From Serripes groenlandicus (lineage: Eukaryota > Mollusca > Bivalvia > Cardiida > Cardiidae), in contig JASEVX010000006.1 in the NCBI GenBank assembly GCA_031761405.1, positions 26,979,097 through 27,043,096 of the forward strand: a DNA stretch of 64,000 nucleotides. Direction: 5' to 3'. How positions within the stretch are numbered: the first letter of the stretch is position 1; each line of letters starts with the position of its first letter. Positions 48,000 through 58,102 of this stretch are shown here, piece after piece. Both the position numbers and the translations under genes were made by a program. The notes beneath the pieces were generated by a model. It made no database searches and had not been told where the DNA came from. It saw only the letters and a program-made list of their open reading frames with translations.

Positions 48000-48815
48000 C
48001 CTGTTAAAGATTGAATGTATTTAATGCTTTAGCACTCTTTGTCAGGGTTACAGATAACTGTTTTAGTGAATTGAGTTGTTACCCCATTGTTTTTCAGACA
48101 ATTGCATTATTTTTTTTAATTGAGTAACATGGATAATGTTACCCCATCATTTGTTTTCAAATTACTTTTTTGTATGACCGTGTCAATGGAAAACATACGG
48201 TGATGAGCAAATTCTACTTTACTCACCATGTTCAATTTTGTTTAACTAATGCTTCTAATTGTTGGCAAATCTATATATTTGGGGATCCTTCATTTATGAA
48301 CCCATGCTTTAAATTAATTTAATCGGTATGCACATCAGGCCATATATACTTGTTCTTCCATTCAGATCTTGTTTGATACCCTTTGATGTAAATTACTTAA
48401 GCAACACAAATGTAAACAATTGCTTTGTTTACTTTTGATTTGCTTTTGAGTACTCATTATTTTAAAATGAATTGCTTTTTTTGACAATTATTTTGCTTTT
48501 TTAAGAAAATACTCTACTTATATGTAGCCCTGCTGTTTGTGACCAGAAAGCTCGTGGAATGACACATATCCAGGTCTACATTTGGACACACGAAGAAAAG
48601 TGTGTACATCATTCATATATTCCTATTGATTTTAAACATGTTCCTAAGCGGATGGCTCGAAAAGAAAGCAAAATCCATATTAGCTTATCATATATACATG
48701 TTTATGACAATTGTTAATAGTGTTATCTATATACATATATACAATAATGAAAATAAACGGACTGTCAACATATGATAGTTCAAAAAAAGAAGAAAAAAAT
48801 CCCCAAACAGTCGTT
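48000..48815. other. Anonymous AT-rich stretch
   Basis: I see no exon-like ORF, no known repeat edge and no tandem structure here. 'TTACCCCAT' with related text appears twice near 48078 and 48138, a possible small duplication. Confidence 0.4.
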
Positions 48816-49046
48816 TTAACCCTTTCCCTCACACGACAATTCTGCAGCAGACGACTTTGCACATATTTTGTATGAAAAAATAGAAAATCTCTATAATTGA
48901 ATGTATAACCAATGACATAAATTGTAAACATTGTGGCAAAAGGAGAAATTGCTCGTTTTGAGCAATTTCTTCTTTTGTCACTATGTTTTCAAAAAGCCGT
49001 CTGCTGCAGAGGCGTCAGAAAGCGTCTATATGAGGGAAACGGTTAA
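48816..49046. mobile_element. Palindromic element (hairpin family), best-preserved copy
   Basis: Outer arms 'TTAACCCTTTCCCTC' (48816-48830) and 'GAGGGAAACGGTTAA' (49032-49046) are inverted. Inside lie 'CTGCAGCAGACGACTTTG' on the left and 'TTCAAAAAGCCGTCTGCTGC' on the right. The centre is a near-perfect palindrome, AGAAATTGCTCG(TTT)TGAGCAATTTCT, flanked by GGCAAAAGG and CTTTTGTC. The element is about 230 bp with no ORF. TTAA at both ends could be the target site (inference). Confidence 0.8.
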
Positions 49047-49252
49047 CCCTTTCCTCGCATAAACACGGTTTCTGCAGCAGACGACTTTAAAAACATCTAA
49101 GTTAAACTATGGAAAATCTCTATAAATGAAAGAACACTTATTGAACAAAGTTGAAATCTTTATCGCACAAGTAGAAATTTCCATTTCTCCTTTTACCACA
49201 ATGGTTTCAAACGTAGTCAGCTACAGAGGCGTCTGTATGTGAAAAGGGGTTT
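49043..49252. mobile_element. Palindromic element (hairpin family), second adjacent copy
   Basis: Begins with the same TTAA that ends the previous copy: 'TTAACCCTTTCCTCGCATAA', 'CTGCAGCAGACGACTTTAAA'. It ends 'AGAGGCGTCTGTATGTGAAA' and 'AGGGGTTTA'. The central palindrome is reduced to 'AGAAATTTCCATTTCTCC'. Confidence 0.7.
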
Positions 49253-49601
49253 ACCCTTACCACCCAAACTGAATTCCTGCAATAGATCATCCTGGATGAC
49301 TTAAAGGTTCTTACTGTTGAAAGCGAAATAAAACAACATACAAACACATCTTACATATCTATGGACTTTTCAATGACAAACATCGATAAATGAGAAGCGA
49401 GTTATAAAGATCAAAATTGGACTGCACGAATATTGCATCCATATACCATAATATATACCATAACATTCAAGTGTTGTTTAAAGTCTCGAACAGCAGAGTA
49501 AGGTATACATGATCAATTGAAACTTTGTTTGATGGATCAAGAAGAAAATACATCACGCAATCAGCTGAAGGGCAAATTCCAATCATAGGGACTTTCCGTC
49601 T

Positions 49602-50375
49602 GACGAGAAACTTTCATTCGAGAATTTTCGCAACCATGCAGACAGACGAGAAACCATCATTCTGGAATTTCCGCCACCGTGCAGTAAGACGAGAAACCTT
49701 CATTCGGGAATTTCCGCAACCGTGCAATCAGACGAAAAACCTTCATTCGGGAATTTACGCCACCGTGCAGTCTGACGAGAAACCTTCATTCGGGAATTTA
49801 CGCAACCGTGCAATCAGACGAAAAACCTTCATTCGGGAATTTACGCCACCGTGCAGTCTGACGAGAAACCTTCATTCGGGAATTTACGCAACCGTGCAAT
49901 CAGACGAAAAACCTTCATTCGGGAATTTACGCCACCGTGCAGTCTGACGAGAAACCTTCATTCGGGAATTTACGCCACCGTGCAATCAGACGAAAAACCT
50001 TCATTCGGGAATTTACGCCACCGTGCAATCAGACGAGAAACCTTCATTCGGGAATTTACGCAACCGTGCAATCAGACGAAAAACCTTCATTCGGGAATTT
50101 ACGCCACCGTGCAATCAGACGAGAAACCTTCATTCGGGAATTTACGCCACCGTGCAATCAGACGAGAAACCTTCATTCGGGAATTTACGCCACCGTGCAA
50201 TCAGACGAGAAACCTTCATTCGGGAATTTACGCCACCGTGCAATCAGACGAGAAACCTTCATTCGGGAATTTACGCCACCGTGCAATCAGACGAGAAACC
50301 TTCATTCGGGAATTTACGCCACCGTGCAATCAGACGAGAAACCTTCATTCGGGAATTTACGCCACCGTGCAATCA
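49602..50375 (+). repeat. Tandem array, 43 bp x 18 exactly
   Basis: Units start GACGAGAAACC or GACGAAAAACC and contain 'TTCATTCGGGAATTTACGCC'. The spacing is exactly 43 bp for all 18 units without an indel. Units 4-8 alternate two types (GACGAA..GCAGTCT and GACGAG..GCAATCA), forming an 86-bp higher-order repeat; units 13-18 are homogeneous. The unit has no stop codon in any forward frame, so three overlapping long ORFs cycle through frames every unit. That is a by-product of the repeat and not evidence of a protein. Confidence 0.95.
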
Positions 50376-50383
50376 GACGCCAT

Positions 50384-50447
50384 ATTTGGTATGCCTCGGC
50401 CCGATTGAACCCGTGGCGGACGCTCTACCACTACACCATCGAGGTGG
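50384..50447 (-). mobile_element. SINE tRNA-head fragment at the end of the 43-bp array
   Basis: The minus strand reads 'ACCTCGATGGTGTAGTGGTA' then 'GAGCGTCCGCCACGGGTTCA', a tRNA-like head with A box and partial B box, as in 43781. The tandem array stops within ten bases of it. Confidence 0.7.
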
Positions 50448-50679
50448 TAACGGGTCAACTTTGAAACGTAAGTCGTGGATTAATACTTCTAATTGGGGTC
50501 TGACTTTTGTTGATTTACATTGTAATCAAGAGGGTAGCCTTTGATCTGTAGCTACTAGATATATACTCAGAAGAAAAAGCTCAGTAAGTATTTTCGACAC
50601 GAGCGAGCGAAGTTTAAATTAGGTCTAAATGAGATTGGATCTAATGTGAACAATTTTGAACGTCTTGAAGTAAATTTTG

Positions 50680-51060
50680 ACACACAGCATGTAATTGATA
50701 TACAACATGTAATTGACATTGTAATTGACATCTTAAATGTAATTGGCATACAACATGTCATAAACATACAACATGTAATTGGCATATACAACATGCAATT
50801 GACATACCACATGCATTTAACATATACAACATGTAATTGATATATAGCATGTAATTGATCTATAGCATGTAATTGATATACAACATGTAATTGACATATA
50901 CAGCATGTACTTGACACACAACATACACTTGACACAGACAACATGTAATTGATTTACAACATGTAATTGATTTACAACATGTAATTACCATCAATCATGT
51001 AATTGATTTACAACATCTAATTTCCATCAAACATGTAATTGACATTGTAATTGACATACG
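50680..51060 (+). repeat. Minisatellite of 'ACATGTAATTGA' units
   Basis: About twenty imperfect 17-22-bp units of the type 'TATACAACATGTAATTGACA', with the TTGACA/TTGATT segment varying. Non-coding; the reverse-strand Cys/Met-rich ORF is produced by the repeat. Confidence 0.85.
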
Positions 51061-51249
51061 CATCACCGTATGCACATCGGTCATGTTACGAATATCCTCT
51101 GAACAGGTTTTGTCTCTGTTTTGAAAAAATACTGCAGATACACAGGTAAATTGGCAAGGGTAAGTTTAACCTCGGTTGTTGTAATGTTATTGTTATGTAC
51201 TGATTATTGTTCCCGTCATCGTTCCCTATGTAGCCAACCGTCATACTGA

Positions 51250-51392
51250 CGTTCTCCAGCAAGATAACGCGCTGTCCCACGGCCCGTTATACAGAGAACC
51301 TTCTGCAGGTAAACAACATTGATTATATTGATTGGCCAGCGGAATCACATGATTTTGCCCCGATTGCGTATGTGTGGGATTATCAAGGACGG
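51250..51392 (+). pseudogene. Tc1/mariner-type transposase remnant
   Basis: Translates as LQQDNALSHGPLY, then after a frame shift NNIDYIDWPAES, HDFAPIAYVWDYQGR. Tc1/mariner transposases have QDNA..H (second catalytic Asp) and, about 34 residues on, SPD..PIE.LWD (third catalytic residue). Here the Asp is kept, but the S-P-D is changed to S-H-D and the catalytic Glu is replaced by Ala. With the frame shift, this copy is inactive. No terminal inverted repeats were identified. Confidence 0.8.
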
Positions 51393-51512
51393 TAAGCACA
51401 TATCAGATGTGACGTCAATAATGGAATGGATCTTGGGCGGGCCCTGCTCGAGCAATAGGAAAGACTACCTCTTCCCGTGATTAAAACACTCATTAACAGC
51501 ATGAGACACCGG

Positions 51513-51686
51513 ACTGCCTCGTGGTGTATTGGTAGAGCGTCCGCCTCGGATGCGGAGGTCGTGGGTTCGATCCACGGTCGGCTCATACTCAAGGTTGCGG
51601 GATTATCATTACGACTGACTTGCTGGAAACGCCGTGATATAACTGAACAAATGTTGACGCCAAACAATAAATAAACAATAGATAAT
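51513..51686 (+). mobile_element. tRNA-derived SINE with target-site duplication
   Basis: Head with A box 'TGGTGTATTGGTAGAGCG', an intact-looking anticodon-arm region and B box 'GTGGGTTCGATCCACGG'; short body; end 'ACGCCGTGATATAACTGAAC' followed by 'GACGCCAAACAATAAATAAA'. The 12-mer ATGAGAC(A/G)CCGG flanks it at 51501-51512 and 51687-51698. The closest of the heads to a real tRNA, but part of a SINE. Confidence 0.85.
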
Positions 51687-51719
51687 ATGAGACGCCGGTG
51701 TTTAGCTGTAATTGACAAA

Positions 51720-52240
51720 CGGGATGGACACATGAAATATTAACCTAGACAGAATGATTTGTTTACCCCTTTGTTAAACATGAAGTTAAAATATCGTTAT
51801 TTGTCAAAACTGTTTGACAAACACTGGATCATATATCAACTATACGGTAGGTAATTAGGTTTTACTTTTATTCTTTTGTTTTCCAAATTTGAGTCGCAAC
51901 ATATAAGCAGTGACTTTTCTTCTGAGAATATTGTATTGAAAGTCCATGCATGTTTTACGGTCATGAGATGACTTATTTGCTAAGCTCCAGTTTATATCTA
52001 AGCAAACGTGTGTCTGTTTTATGTCTTTAAGAAAAAACTGTTTCATGCTTTGCCCCAACTTTGATACCACTATGAATTTCAGCTTGGAAAAACACACAAA
52101 TTTAGAATAAAGAATTTAGATATCTGTGTTCCATAACTCTGTCATTTATTAAACAAGACCCCTTTTCACTTAGAAAATTATGGTTATAATCTCTGTGTAA
52201 AAGACGCTAAGCTGTCCCCCAATTTTTGAAAAAGCAATTT
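51720..52240. other. Anonymous stretch
   Basis: No gene, repeat edge or RNA seen between the SINE and the hairpin cluster. The longest reverse-strand frame (80 codons, 51855-52097) lacks features and a splice context. Confidence 0.4.
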
Positions 52241-52410
52241 ATTTTATGTTCAAAGGGAAGCAACTTAATGAAATGAAATATATCAGAAGCACAAGTTATT
52301 TCCCCTAGACCATAACATCATATAAATACAAAGACCAAAAACAAGCGTCTTAGCTAACCTATCCTGCAATGGTCTAAGGGAGACAACTTTTGAAAAATAT
52401 TATAAATTTT

Positions 52411-53064
52411 ATGGTCTAGGGGAAACAACTTTAGAAAATGAAATATATCAGAAGCACGAGTTATTTCCCACAGACCATACAATCATTGGATTTAAAAAAT
52501 GACCATCTTAGGTAGTCTATTCTGCAATGGTCTAAGGGAGACAACTTTTGAAAAATATAATAAATGTTATGGTCTAAGGGAAAAAGCTACTGAAAACGAA
52601 ATATATAAACACGACTTATTTCCCCTAAACCATTCAATTTTGAAAAGCTGCCCTGCAATGGTCTAAGGGAGACAACTTTTGAAACTTTTGTTTTTGTTTT
52701 ATGGTCTAAGGGAATCAACTTTAGAAAAAGTAATATATATCAGAAGCACGAGTTATTTCCCCTAGATCATTACATCATATGCTTTACAGAAAATACAAAG
52801 ACCAAAAACAAGCGTGTTAGCTAACCTATCCTGCAATGGTATAAGGGAGACAACTTTTGAAAACAAAACATATATATAAGAAGTACGAGTTATTTCCCTA
52901 GACCATGAAATCATTGGAATACAAAAACCACCGTCTTAAGTGGGCTATTCTGTAGTGGTCTTAGGGAGACAACTTTTGAAAAAAAATATAAATTTTATGG
53001 TCTAAAGGAAACAACCATAGAAAATAAAATCTATCTGAAGCACGAGTTATTTCCCCTACACCAT
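52411..53064. repeat. Cluster of four related hairpins
   Basis: Each hairpin has a left arm like 'ATGGTCTAGGGGAAACAACT' and a right arm like 'AGTTATTTCCCCTAGACCAT', with about 28 bases between. They lie at 52411-52478, 52569-52633, 52701-52770 and 52997-53064. The hairpins alternate with 'CTGCAATGGTCTAAGGGAGA' segments. A fifth, incomplete right arm is at about 52291-52314. The loops share 'AAATATATCAGAAGCACG'. This is a tandemly spread inverted-repeat unit, non-coding, origin unknown. Confidence 0.8.
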
Positions 53065-53074
53065 TCCCTTACTC

Positions 53075-53075
<1 letters not shown>

Positions 53076-53107
<32 letters not shown>

Positions 53108-53200
53108 TATCCCTCTCACTCACCCTCTCTCTCTCTCCCTCCTTCAATCAGTCTCTCTCACTCGCTCTCTCTCCCTCTTTCTCTGTCTGTCTCTCTCAAT
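53076..53200 (+). repeat. C30 run followed by CT-rich microsatellite
   Basis: Thirty consecutive C (53076-53105), then CTCT/CCCT-rich sequence to about 53197. The complementary G30 strand could form G-quadruplexes. It lies about 60 bp upstream of the exon-like ORF at 53257. Length in the assembly may be inaccurate. Confidence 0.9.
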
Positions 53201-53256
53201 ATACAACAAATGATTTCAGAAAAAATACTTAAATGGGTTCTATTGTGTTCTTCCAG

Positions 53257-53345
53257 AATGCAACCGGTTCAGTGTACACTGAAAGACAGAAGAACTGTAT
53301 CTTTGGTGTTAGACAAAAATGATTTGGGTAGAATACTGCAAAATG
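53257..53345 (+). CDS. Possible exon of an unrecognised gene
   Basis: Acceptor 'GTGTTCTTCCAG' at 53245-53256, ATG at 53258-53260, donor GTATGT at 53346. In the ATG frame it reads MQPVQCTLKDRRTVSLVLDK and continues NDLGRILQN, leaving one base (phase 1). The balanced composition and clean splice signals are unlike the surrounding repeats. I recognise no family. It does not join in frame to the exon-like sequence at 58103, so intermediate exons would be needed. It could be a chance ORF. Confidence 0.35.
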
Positions 53346-53559
53346 GTATGTATTGAAGCTATTATAGTTTCATCTATGTTTTCCTGTGGGAATAAAGATC
53401 AATGATAAAGTATGAAAGTCATTAGTGGTATAACTGTTAGCTAAATAAGGTGATATTTCAAACTTGAAGTGTAATGGCTGGTGTTTACTGGACATTTAGT
53501 ATGTGGAGAAAGGATAAGGGCTGGAAATACCAGGCTTCATAATTGATTTATTTCATTAA

Positions 53560-53765
53560 CCATTTCCCTCATATAAATACTTTCTGACGCCTCTGCTGCA
53601 GACAGCTTTTTGAAAACATGGCGACAAAAGAAGAAATTGTCCCAAACAACCAATTTCTACTTTTGTTACCATGTTTTCAACTCTATTCAATTATTGTATT
53701 TCACTTGTAGGGAGTTTTCGTTTTTTCAGGTATGTTTTCAAAGTCGTCTGCTTTTTATATATTTG
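53560..53765. mobile_element. Palindromic element (hairpin family)
   Basis: 'CCATTTCCCTCATATAAATA', 'CTGCTGCAGACAGCTTTTTG', the centre 'GACAAAAGAAGAAATTG' against 'CAATTTCTACTTTTGTTACC', and the right arm 'TTTTCAAAGTCGTCTGCTTT'. The far edge is decayed. 53766-54042 shows nothing recognisable. Confidence 0.65.
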
Positions 53766-54056
53766 TGTCCTCACGGAGGGAAGCTACAAAACCGGTTTTG
53801 TATACGCACGGGATGTATGTGCGATAGCTATTTATAGCTTGGGCGTTTCGAGAACTCACTTCTAGCGAGACAATCGACGGAGGCAGTCGCATTTCTAAGA
53901 TTTAAAATTAGATATTTACTATTGTACATACAAAGGTACTCAGCTATACGTTGTACCGTCGAGTACCAGCAAATAGTTAAGTTAGATATGTCCAGTAAAT
54001 GTCACTTTATTTTTCGGCATATGTGTTCGACCTATAACAGTGTGTATACCAAAAGA

Positions 54057-54263
54057 TTGATTGATTGATTGATTGATTGGGGTTTAACGCCATTTTTAAC
54101 AATTTCTCAGTTATATCACGGCGGCCAGTTCTCCTACTCATGCATTTCCTGGTTTTCTCACACCAGTACTCCACACAACAATCTTCCCAAGCAACTGGCT
54201 GCTTTTCCACATAGACTTAGCCCATTGGTGGAAGACGAATGACGCACATGTTGCATTGACTTT
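54057..54263 (-). mobile_element. 5'-truncated SINE with 14-bp target-site duplication
   Basis: Same family as 2052-2351, starting at the (ATTG)n tail and ending before the tRNA head ('GTTGCATTGACTT'). Flanked by perfect 14-mers TGTATACCAAAAGA at 54043-54056 and 54264-54277. The truncation therefore occurred during insertion, not by later deletion. Confidence 0.9.
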
Positions 54264-54296
54264 TGTATACCAAAAGAAACTACAAAGTTAATACGG

Positions 54297-54680
54297 TTCT
54301 CTCTCACTCAGTCACTGTCTCATTCATGCCTACCCTCTCTCTCTCTCTATATATATATATATATCTATCTACATCTCCCTCTCTCTCACATTATATTTAT
54401 CTGCCCCTCCGTACCCACCCTCTATCTGTCTTTGTCTATTTTTTTCTATATATATATGTACAATGTATCTGTCCCCATCTCTCTCTCAATATATATATGT
54501 TTGTCTGTTCTCTATCCATCTCTCTCTCTCTATCCCACTCTGTAAATATTTATCTTGCTCTCTCTCTCTCTATATATATATATATATCTGTCCCCTATCT
54601 CCCTCTTTCTTTTTTAATTGTTTTTTTCTTTCTTTCTCTCTCTCTCTCTTTCTCTCTTTCGCTCTTGCTCTTGTGATAGT
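54297..54680 (+). repeat. CT/TA simple-sequence tract
   Basis: Long stretches of (CT)n, (TA)n and TTTC, with several similar blocks of 'CTCTCTCTATATATATATAT'. ORFs rich in Ser, Leu, Ile and Tyr arise from it and are not genes. Confidence 0.9.
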
Positions 54681-54986
54681 TGCCATCTATTAGAACTTTG
54701 CGATGTTACTTGAATTAACTTAGAATGTTTCCAAGGAGTTTCTATAGTTGATCTCCCTAACTTATCCTTCCTCACATACATCACCAACTGCGAATCAACA
54801 GATGAAAACATCTAGGAACAAATCATTAAGGATGAATAATTTCAATTGCTTCAATGACGTATTGATTTAATAGACTAATAGTTACAAGCATATATGCATC
54901 AGTATGGCTCTGCATGTGGAAAAGGTTTATAATGGTATTTGTTCACCAAACACTAGGTTGTTGGTAAAAATAATAATATTATGTTT

Positions 54987-55145
54987 AACCCTTTTCCCAC
55001 TTGCAAACACATTCTGGGCGTTTATGTACGGTATATGCAGCAGACGAATTTAAAACATTGTGACAAAGGAGAAATAAGTTATAATGAGCAATTTCCCCAT
55101 TTATTAGAATGTTTTCAACTCGATTCAATTAATATTCTTTCATTT
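54987..55145. mobile_element. Palindromic element (hairpin family), right side replaced
   Basis: 'TTAACCCTTTTCCCACTTGC', 'ATGCAGCAGACGAATTTAAA', 'ACATTGTGACAAAGGAGAAA' and 'GAGCAATTTCCCCATTTATT'. The right arm is missing; at about 55146 the sequence becomes the SINE of the next entry. Confidence 0.65.
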
Positions 55146-55365
55146 ATTGACATTATCAGTGTGTAAGTGTCGGGATTTGGAACCGGGCATCCCGGTTTCA
55201 ATCCCCAGTCAAGGCACAGTGGTCATGGTGGAGTGGACTTGGGCAAGGCACATTTCCTAGCTTTGCACTGGCTTGTTTACCAAGGGATCAGGAATAAGTG
55301 AACTGTTGCCGTGATATAACTGAAATAATGCTGAAAGCAGCATAAAACACCAATAAAATATTATC
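55146..55365 (+). mobile_element. tRNA-derived SINE, head partly lost
   Basis: 'GTGTCGGGATTTGGAACCGG' and B box 'CCGGTTTCAATCCCCAG' match the copy at 44396. The body has 'GGGCAAGGCACATTTCCTAG' and the end 'TGCCGTGATATAACTGAAAT' followed by 'AGCATAAAACACCAATAAAA'. The A box is lost at the junction with the preceding palindromic element. Confidence 0.8.
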
Positions 55366-55552
55366 AGTTGTTACAAAGTCACATGCAGTGTCTTTCTTAT
55401 ACGTTGTAAATGGTTAAAAGAGTGCTATATCATAGTGTGTCTAGGTCTCTGAATCTTTATATTTCCATGTTTGACAAGTTGATGACTATAAGTCTATATA
55501 CAGCACTGAGAAAAGCTTTTTACAAATGTTAAATTCTCATCTCCATTTATCC

Positions 55553-55779
55553 CTTTCCCTCATATAGATGCTTTCTGACGCCTTATAATGCAGCAGACAG
55601 CTTTTTGAAAACATAGTGACAAAAGATGAAATGACTCAAAACAAGCAATTTCTCCTTTTTCCACAATGTTTTCCACTTTTAGTCATAATTTATCCATTCA
55701 CTTATAGAGATTTTCTATTTTTTGACAAAATATGTTCAAAGTCGTCTTCTGCATACTTGTTGTATGAGGGAAAGGGTTA
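55553..55779. mobile_element. Palindromic element (hairpin family)
   Basis: Outer arms 'CCCTTTCCCTCATATAGATG' and 'TTGTTGTATGAGGGAAAGGG' are inverted. Inner texts are 'GCAGCAGACAGCTTTTTGAA' and 'GTTCAAAGTCGTCTTCTGCA'; the centre is 'CAAGCAATTTCTCCTTTTTC'. Fragments of the same family follow at about 56045-56160 and 56250-56400. The remainder of 55780-56890 shows nothing else recognisable. Confidence 0.75.
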
Positions 55780-56891
55780 AAGATTTAAACTGTAATTATC
55801 TTTCTTTCCATCTTCCATAAAGGCAAAACAGACTGGATGTTATGGAATGACCAGATGTGGTTGTTTCTTAAATACTTTTGATAGAAGAACATAATTATGG
55901 GCTTTTTAGAAACGGTGTGTATGTAAATATTTGTATCTATTATTTTCATGATTCCATTTCTTTGATAGAAAGTGTGTTTGAAATGCAGCAGAATAGTTGA
56001 ATAGTTGTTCCATACATGTACACTGGTAAAATCTTTTTCTGGAGCAGATGACTTTTTACAAACATGCAGCAAATAGCTTTAGAAACAATTGTGGGAGAAG
56101 ATAAATTATCTTAATTTAATTTCCTTTTCATCCACCATGTTTTCAAATATAAGTGTTTACAAATTATTCTTTCATGCTTGCAGATGCTATCTTTCCAAAA
56201 TAAGATGTGTTTAAAGAAACTGACCAGAAGATTAGCATATATGAGCCCTGTGTTTAAGTTATTCCTACATACAACAAATCAGTCGCAGAGGACTTTGAAA
56301 ACATCTAATCAAAGATAAAGAAAAATATCTAGTAATGAAAGTAAAATTATTGAATAGAGCTGAAAACATTGTGGCAAAAGGATTTCAAAAGAAGCATAAG
56401 AATGTAGCAAAGGGTTATTAGACATTTATACTTTAAAATCAATCAGTATTAAACATAAAAATAACTCCTGCTTCATATGTTCATTATTGGGATTGTGTGT
56501 TATGATCAGTCATTGAATGCAGGGCTGGAAATAAATTAACTCCTTCATATAATAATATGCAAATCCATTTTGCCTATATATGTGTATATAAGTACTATAT
56601 TACTATAATACTACATAAGTAATGTGCTACAGATTTGTTGTATGTCAGTAATGTGCTGCAAATTTGTTGTATGTCAGAATGAACAACGGTAAATAAAATT
56701 TCACTTTTGCATTATTGTATCAAATGTGGAGCAATAAACATTCCCTTTCTTATACATTTTATTTGTCATTAGTAGGGAAAGGATATACAGTCCAAGCATA
56801 TTGCAGATGCCCTACTGTACAGTTTACTAAGAAAGAATGATTACAACTGGAAATAGGTTGATTTTTAAGCCGTGTTTTGCACTACCAGTTT

Positions 56892-57353
56892 TAAGCTCCA
56901 CTAGGTGAAAGCCAGTCAAGCTTATGTCATGGCGAATTGTCCGGTGTGCTTGTGTCAACTTTTAGTTTCAAACGACTTTTGCTCCCTAACCATTGGGATG
57001 AAACTTCATAGGAAGCATTTTCTCAATGTCTTCTCCTAAATTCCTTCAATTTATGTAGATCCTCAAAAATTCTGGTTTCCTTCAAGCCATGTTGATTGGT
57101 TGAAAAACCTGGCTGCCAGTGGGCGGGACTATTTTTGCAATATATGGCTATAGTGAACACTTTATAAATCTTCTCCTCCCAAAGTATTTGGCTGATTTTC
57201 GAATAATTTTGCTCAAATGTTACTTGAGTGACACCCTAAGAGATTCCTTCAAGCCATGGTGATTGGTAAACAAACATGTCACCAGGGGGCTGGGCTGTTT
57301 GGAGATTTAATTTTTGCCTAATGGCAGTGGAGCGATACTGGCCCTCTTGCTTT
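56892..57353 (+). repeat. Repeat 'TAAGCTCCACTAGG...TGGAGCGATACTGGCCCTCTTG'
   Basis: Edges 'AAGCTCCACTAGG' and 'GTGGAGCGATACTGGCCCTC' define the unit. Inside are two related segments with 'TTCCTTCAAGCCATG.TGATT' and 'CCAG.GGGC.GGGCT'. It is homologous to 6427-6790, and the right edge is of the same type as the other long bivalve repeats. Confidence 0.65.
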
Positions 57354-57825
57354 TATACAACAATATAACCAAAAGATGTAAAAACATGTTGTCAGAATAA
57401 GAGGCATATATTTCTATTAAAAATATGTACAGTCTGATATGCTGTTTTGAAACTCATTTAAAACATCTAAAGAAAAGGGTGGCAGAATAAAGGAAACTTT
57501 TTGTGATTGAGAATTTTAAATGTTTGTAACAAAGATGTTGCTGCAGAAATGTCAAAAGCGGACTGCATCAGTGAATAATTTGAATTGGATTCTGTTTCAT
57601 CACATCTACACTTATAATTTGTACAGGGAAATCAGTTCACACATCCAGGTACTCTGTGGCAACTGATGTCATGAATTTACTAATGTTTAATGCAATTTTA
57701 CCATTTGCTACATGCAAGTACATTTTGACTTGTCTGCAGTTGTGAATTTAAAATGAACCATTTCTCCTTTTACTGCAATGTTTAAAACTTAATTCAAAAA
57801 CAAATTTTCTTTATTTAGATTATTA

Positions 57826-57960
57826 TACCCCCTTCGAAGAAGAGGGGGTATATAGGAGTCACTGTGTTGGGCTGTCTGTCTGTCGGTCGGTCGGTCAGCC
57901 GGAAGCCATATTTTGTGCGGCCTATTTCTTACAAATCTACAGAGTTATGCCCCTTTTACT
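57826..57960 (+). repeat. Repeat end 'TACCCCCTTCGAAGAAGAGGGGGTATA'-type
   Basis: A short palindrome of CCCCCTTC against GAAGAGGGGG (57829-57850) precedes 'CTGTCTGTCTGTCGGTCGGT' and 'GCCGGAAGCCATATTTTGTG'. I recall this as the terminus of a common bivalve repeat (not verified). The body decays within a few hundred bases. Confidence 0.55.
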
Positions 57961-58102
57961 TATTAAGTTATGTGTAGGTCAAGGTGCTGTTTTAGGGGTA
58001 TTTATCATCTTCAGTGATAGTTCTAGTTTTGATTTGTTGTGTTTGGGAAATAGTTAGTAATGAATAAAATAAAATTTAAACTTGTTCTTTGAATATTACC
58101 AG

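Noticed and set aside
49525..50544. Three overlapping ORFs of 140-185 codons over the 43-bp array
   Set aside because: The unit length is not a multiple of three and all forward frames are open, so the same peptide cycles through frames. This is a repeat artefact.
50567..50944. 125-codon Cys-rich reverse ORF as a small secreted protein
   Set aside because: It is the reverse reading of the ACATGTAATTGA minisatellite; the Cys periodicity follows the repeat.
54263..54693. Ser/Leu/Tyr-rich ORFs
   Set aside because: Translation of (CT)n and (TA)n simple sequence.
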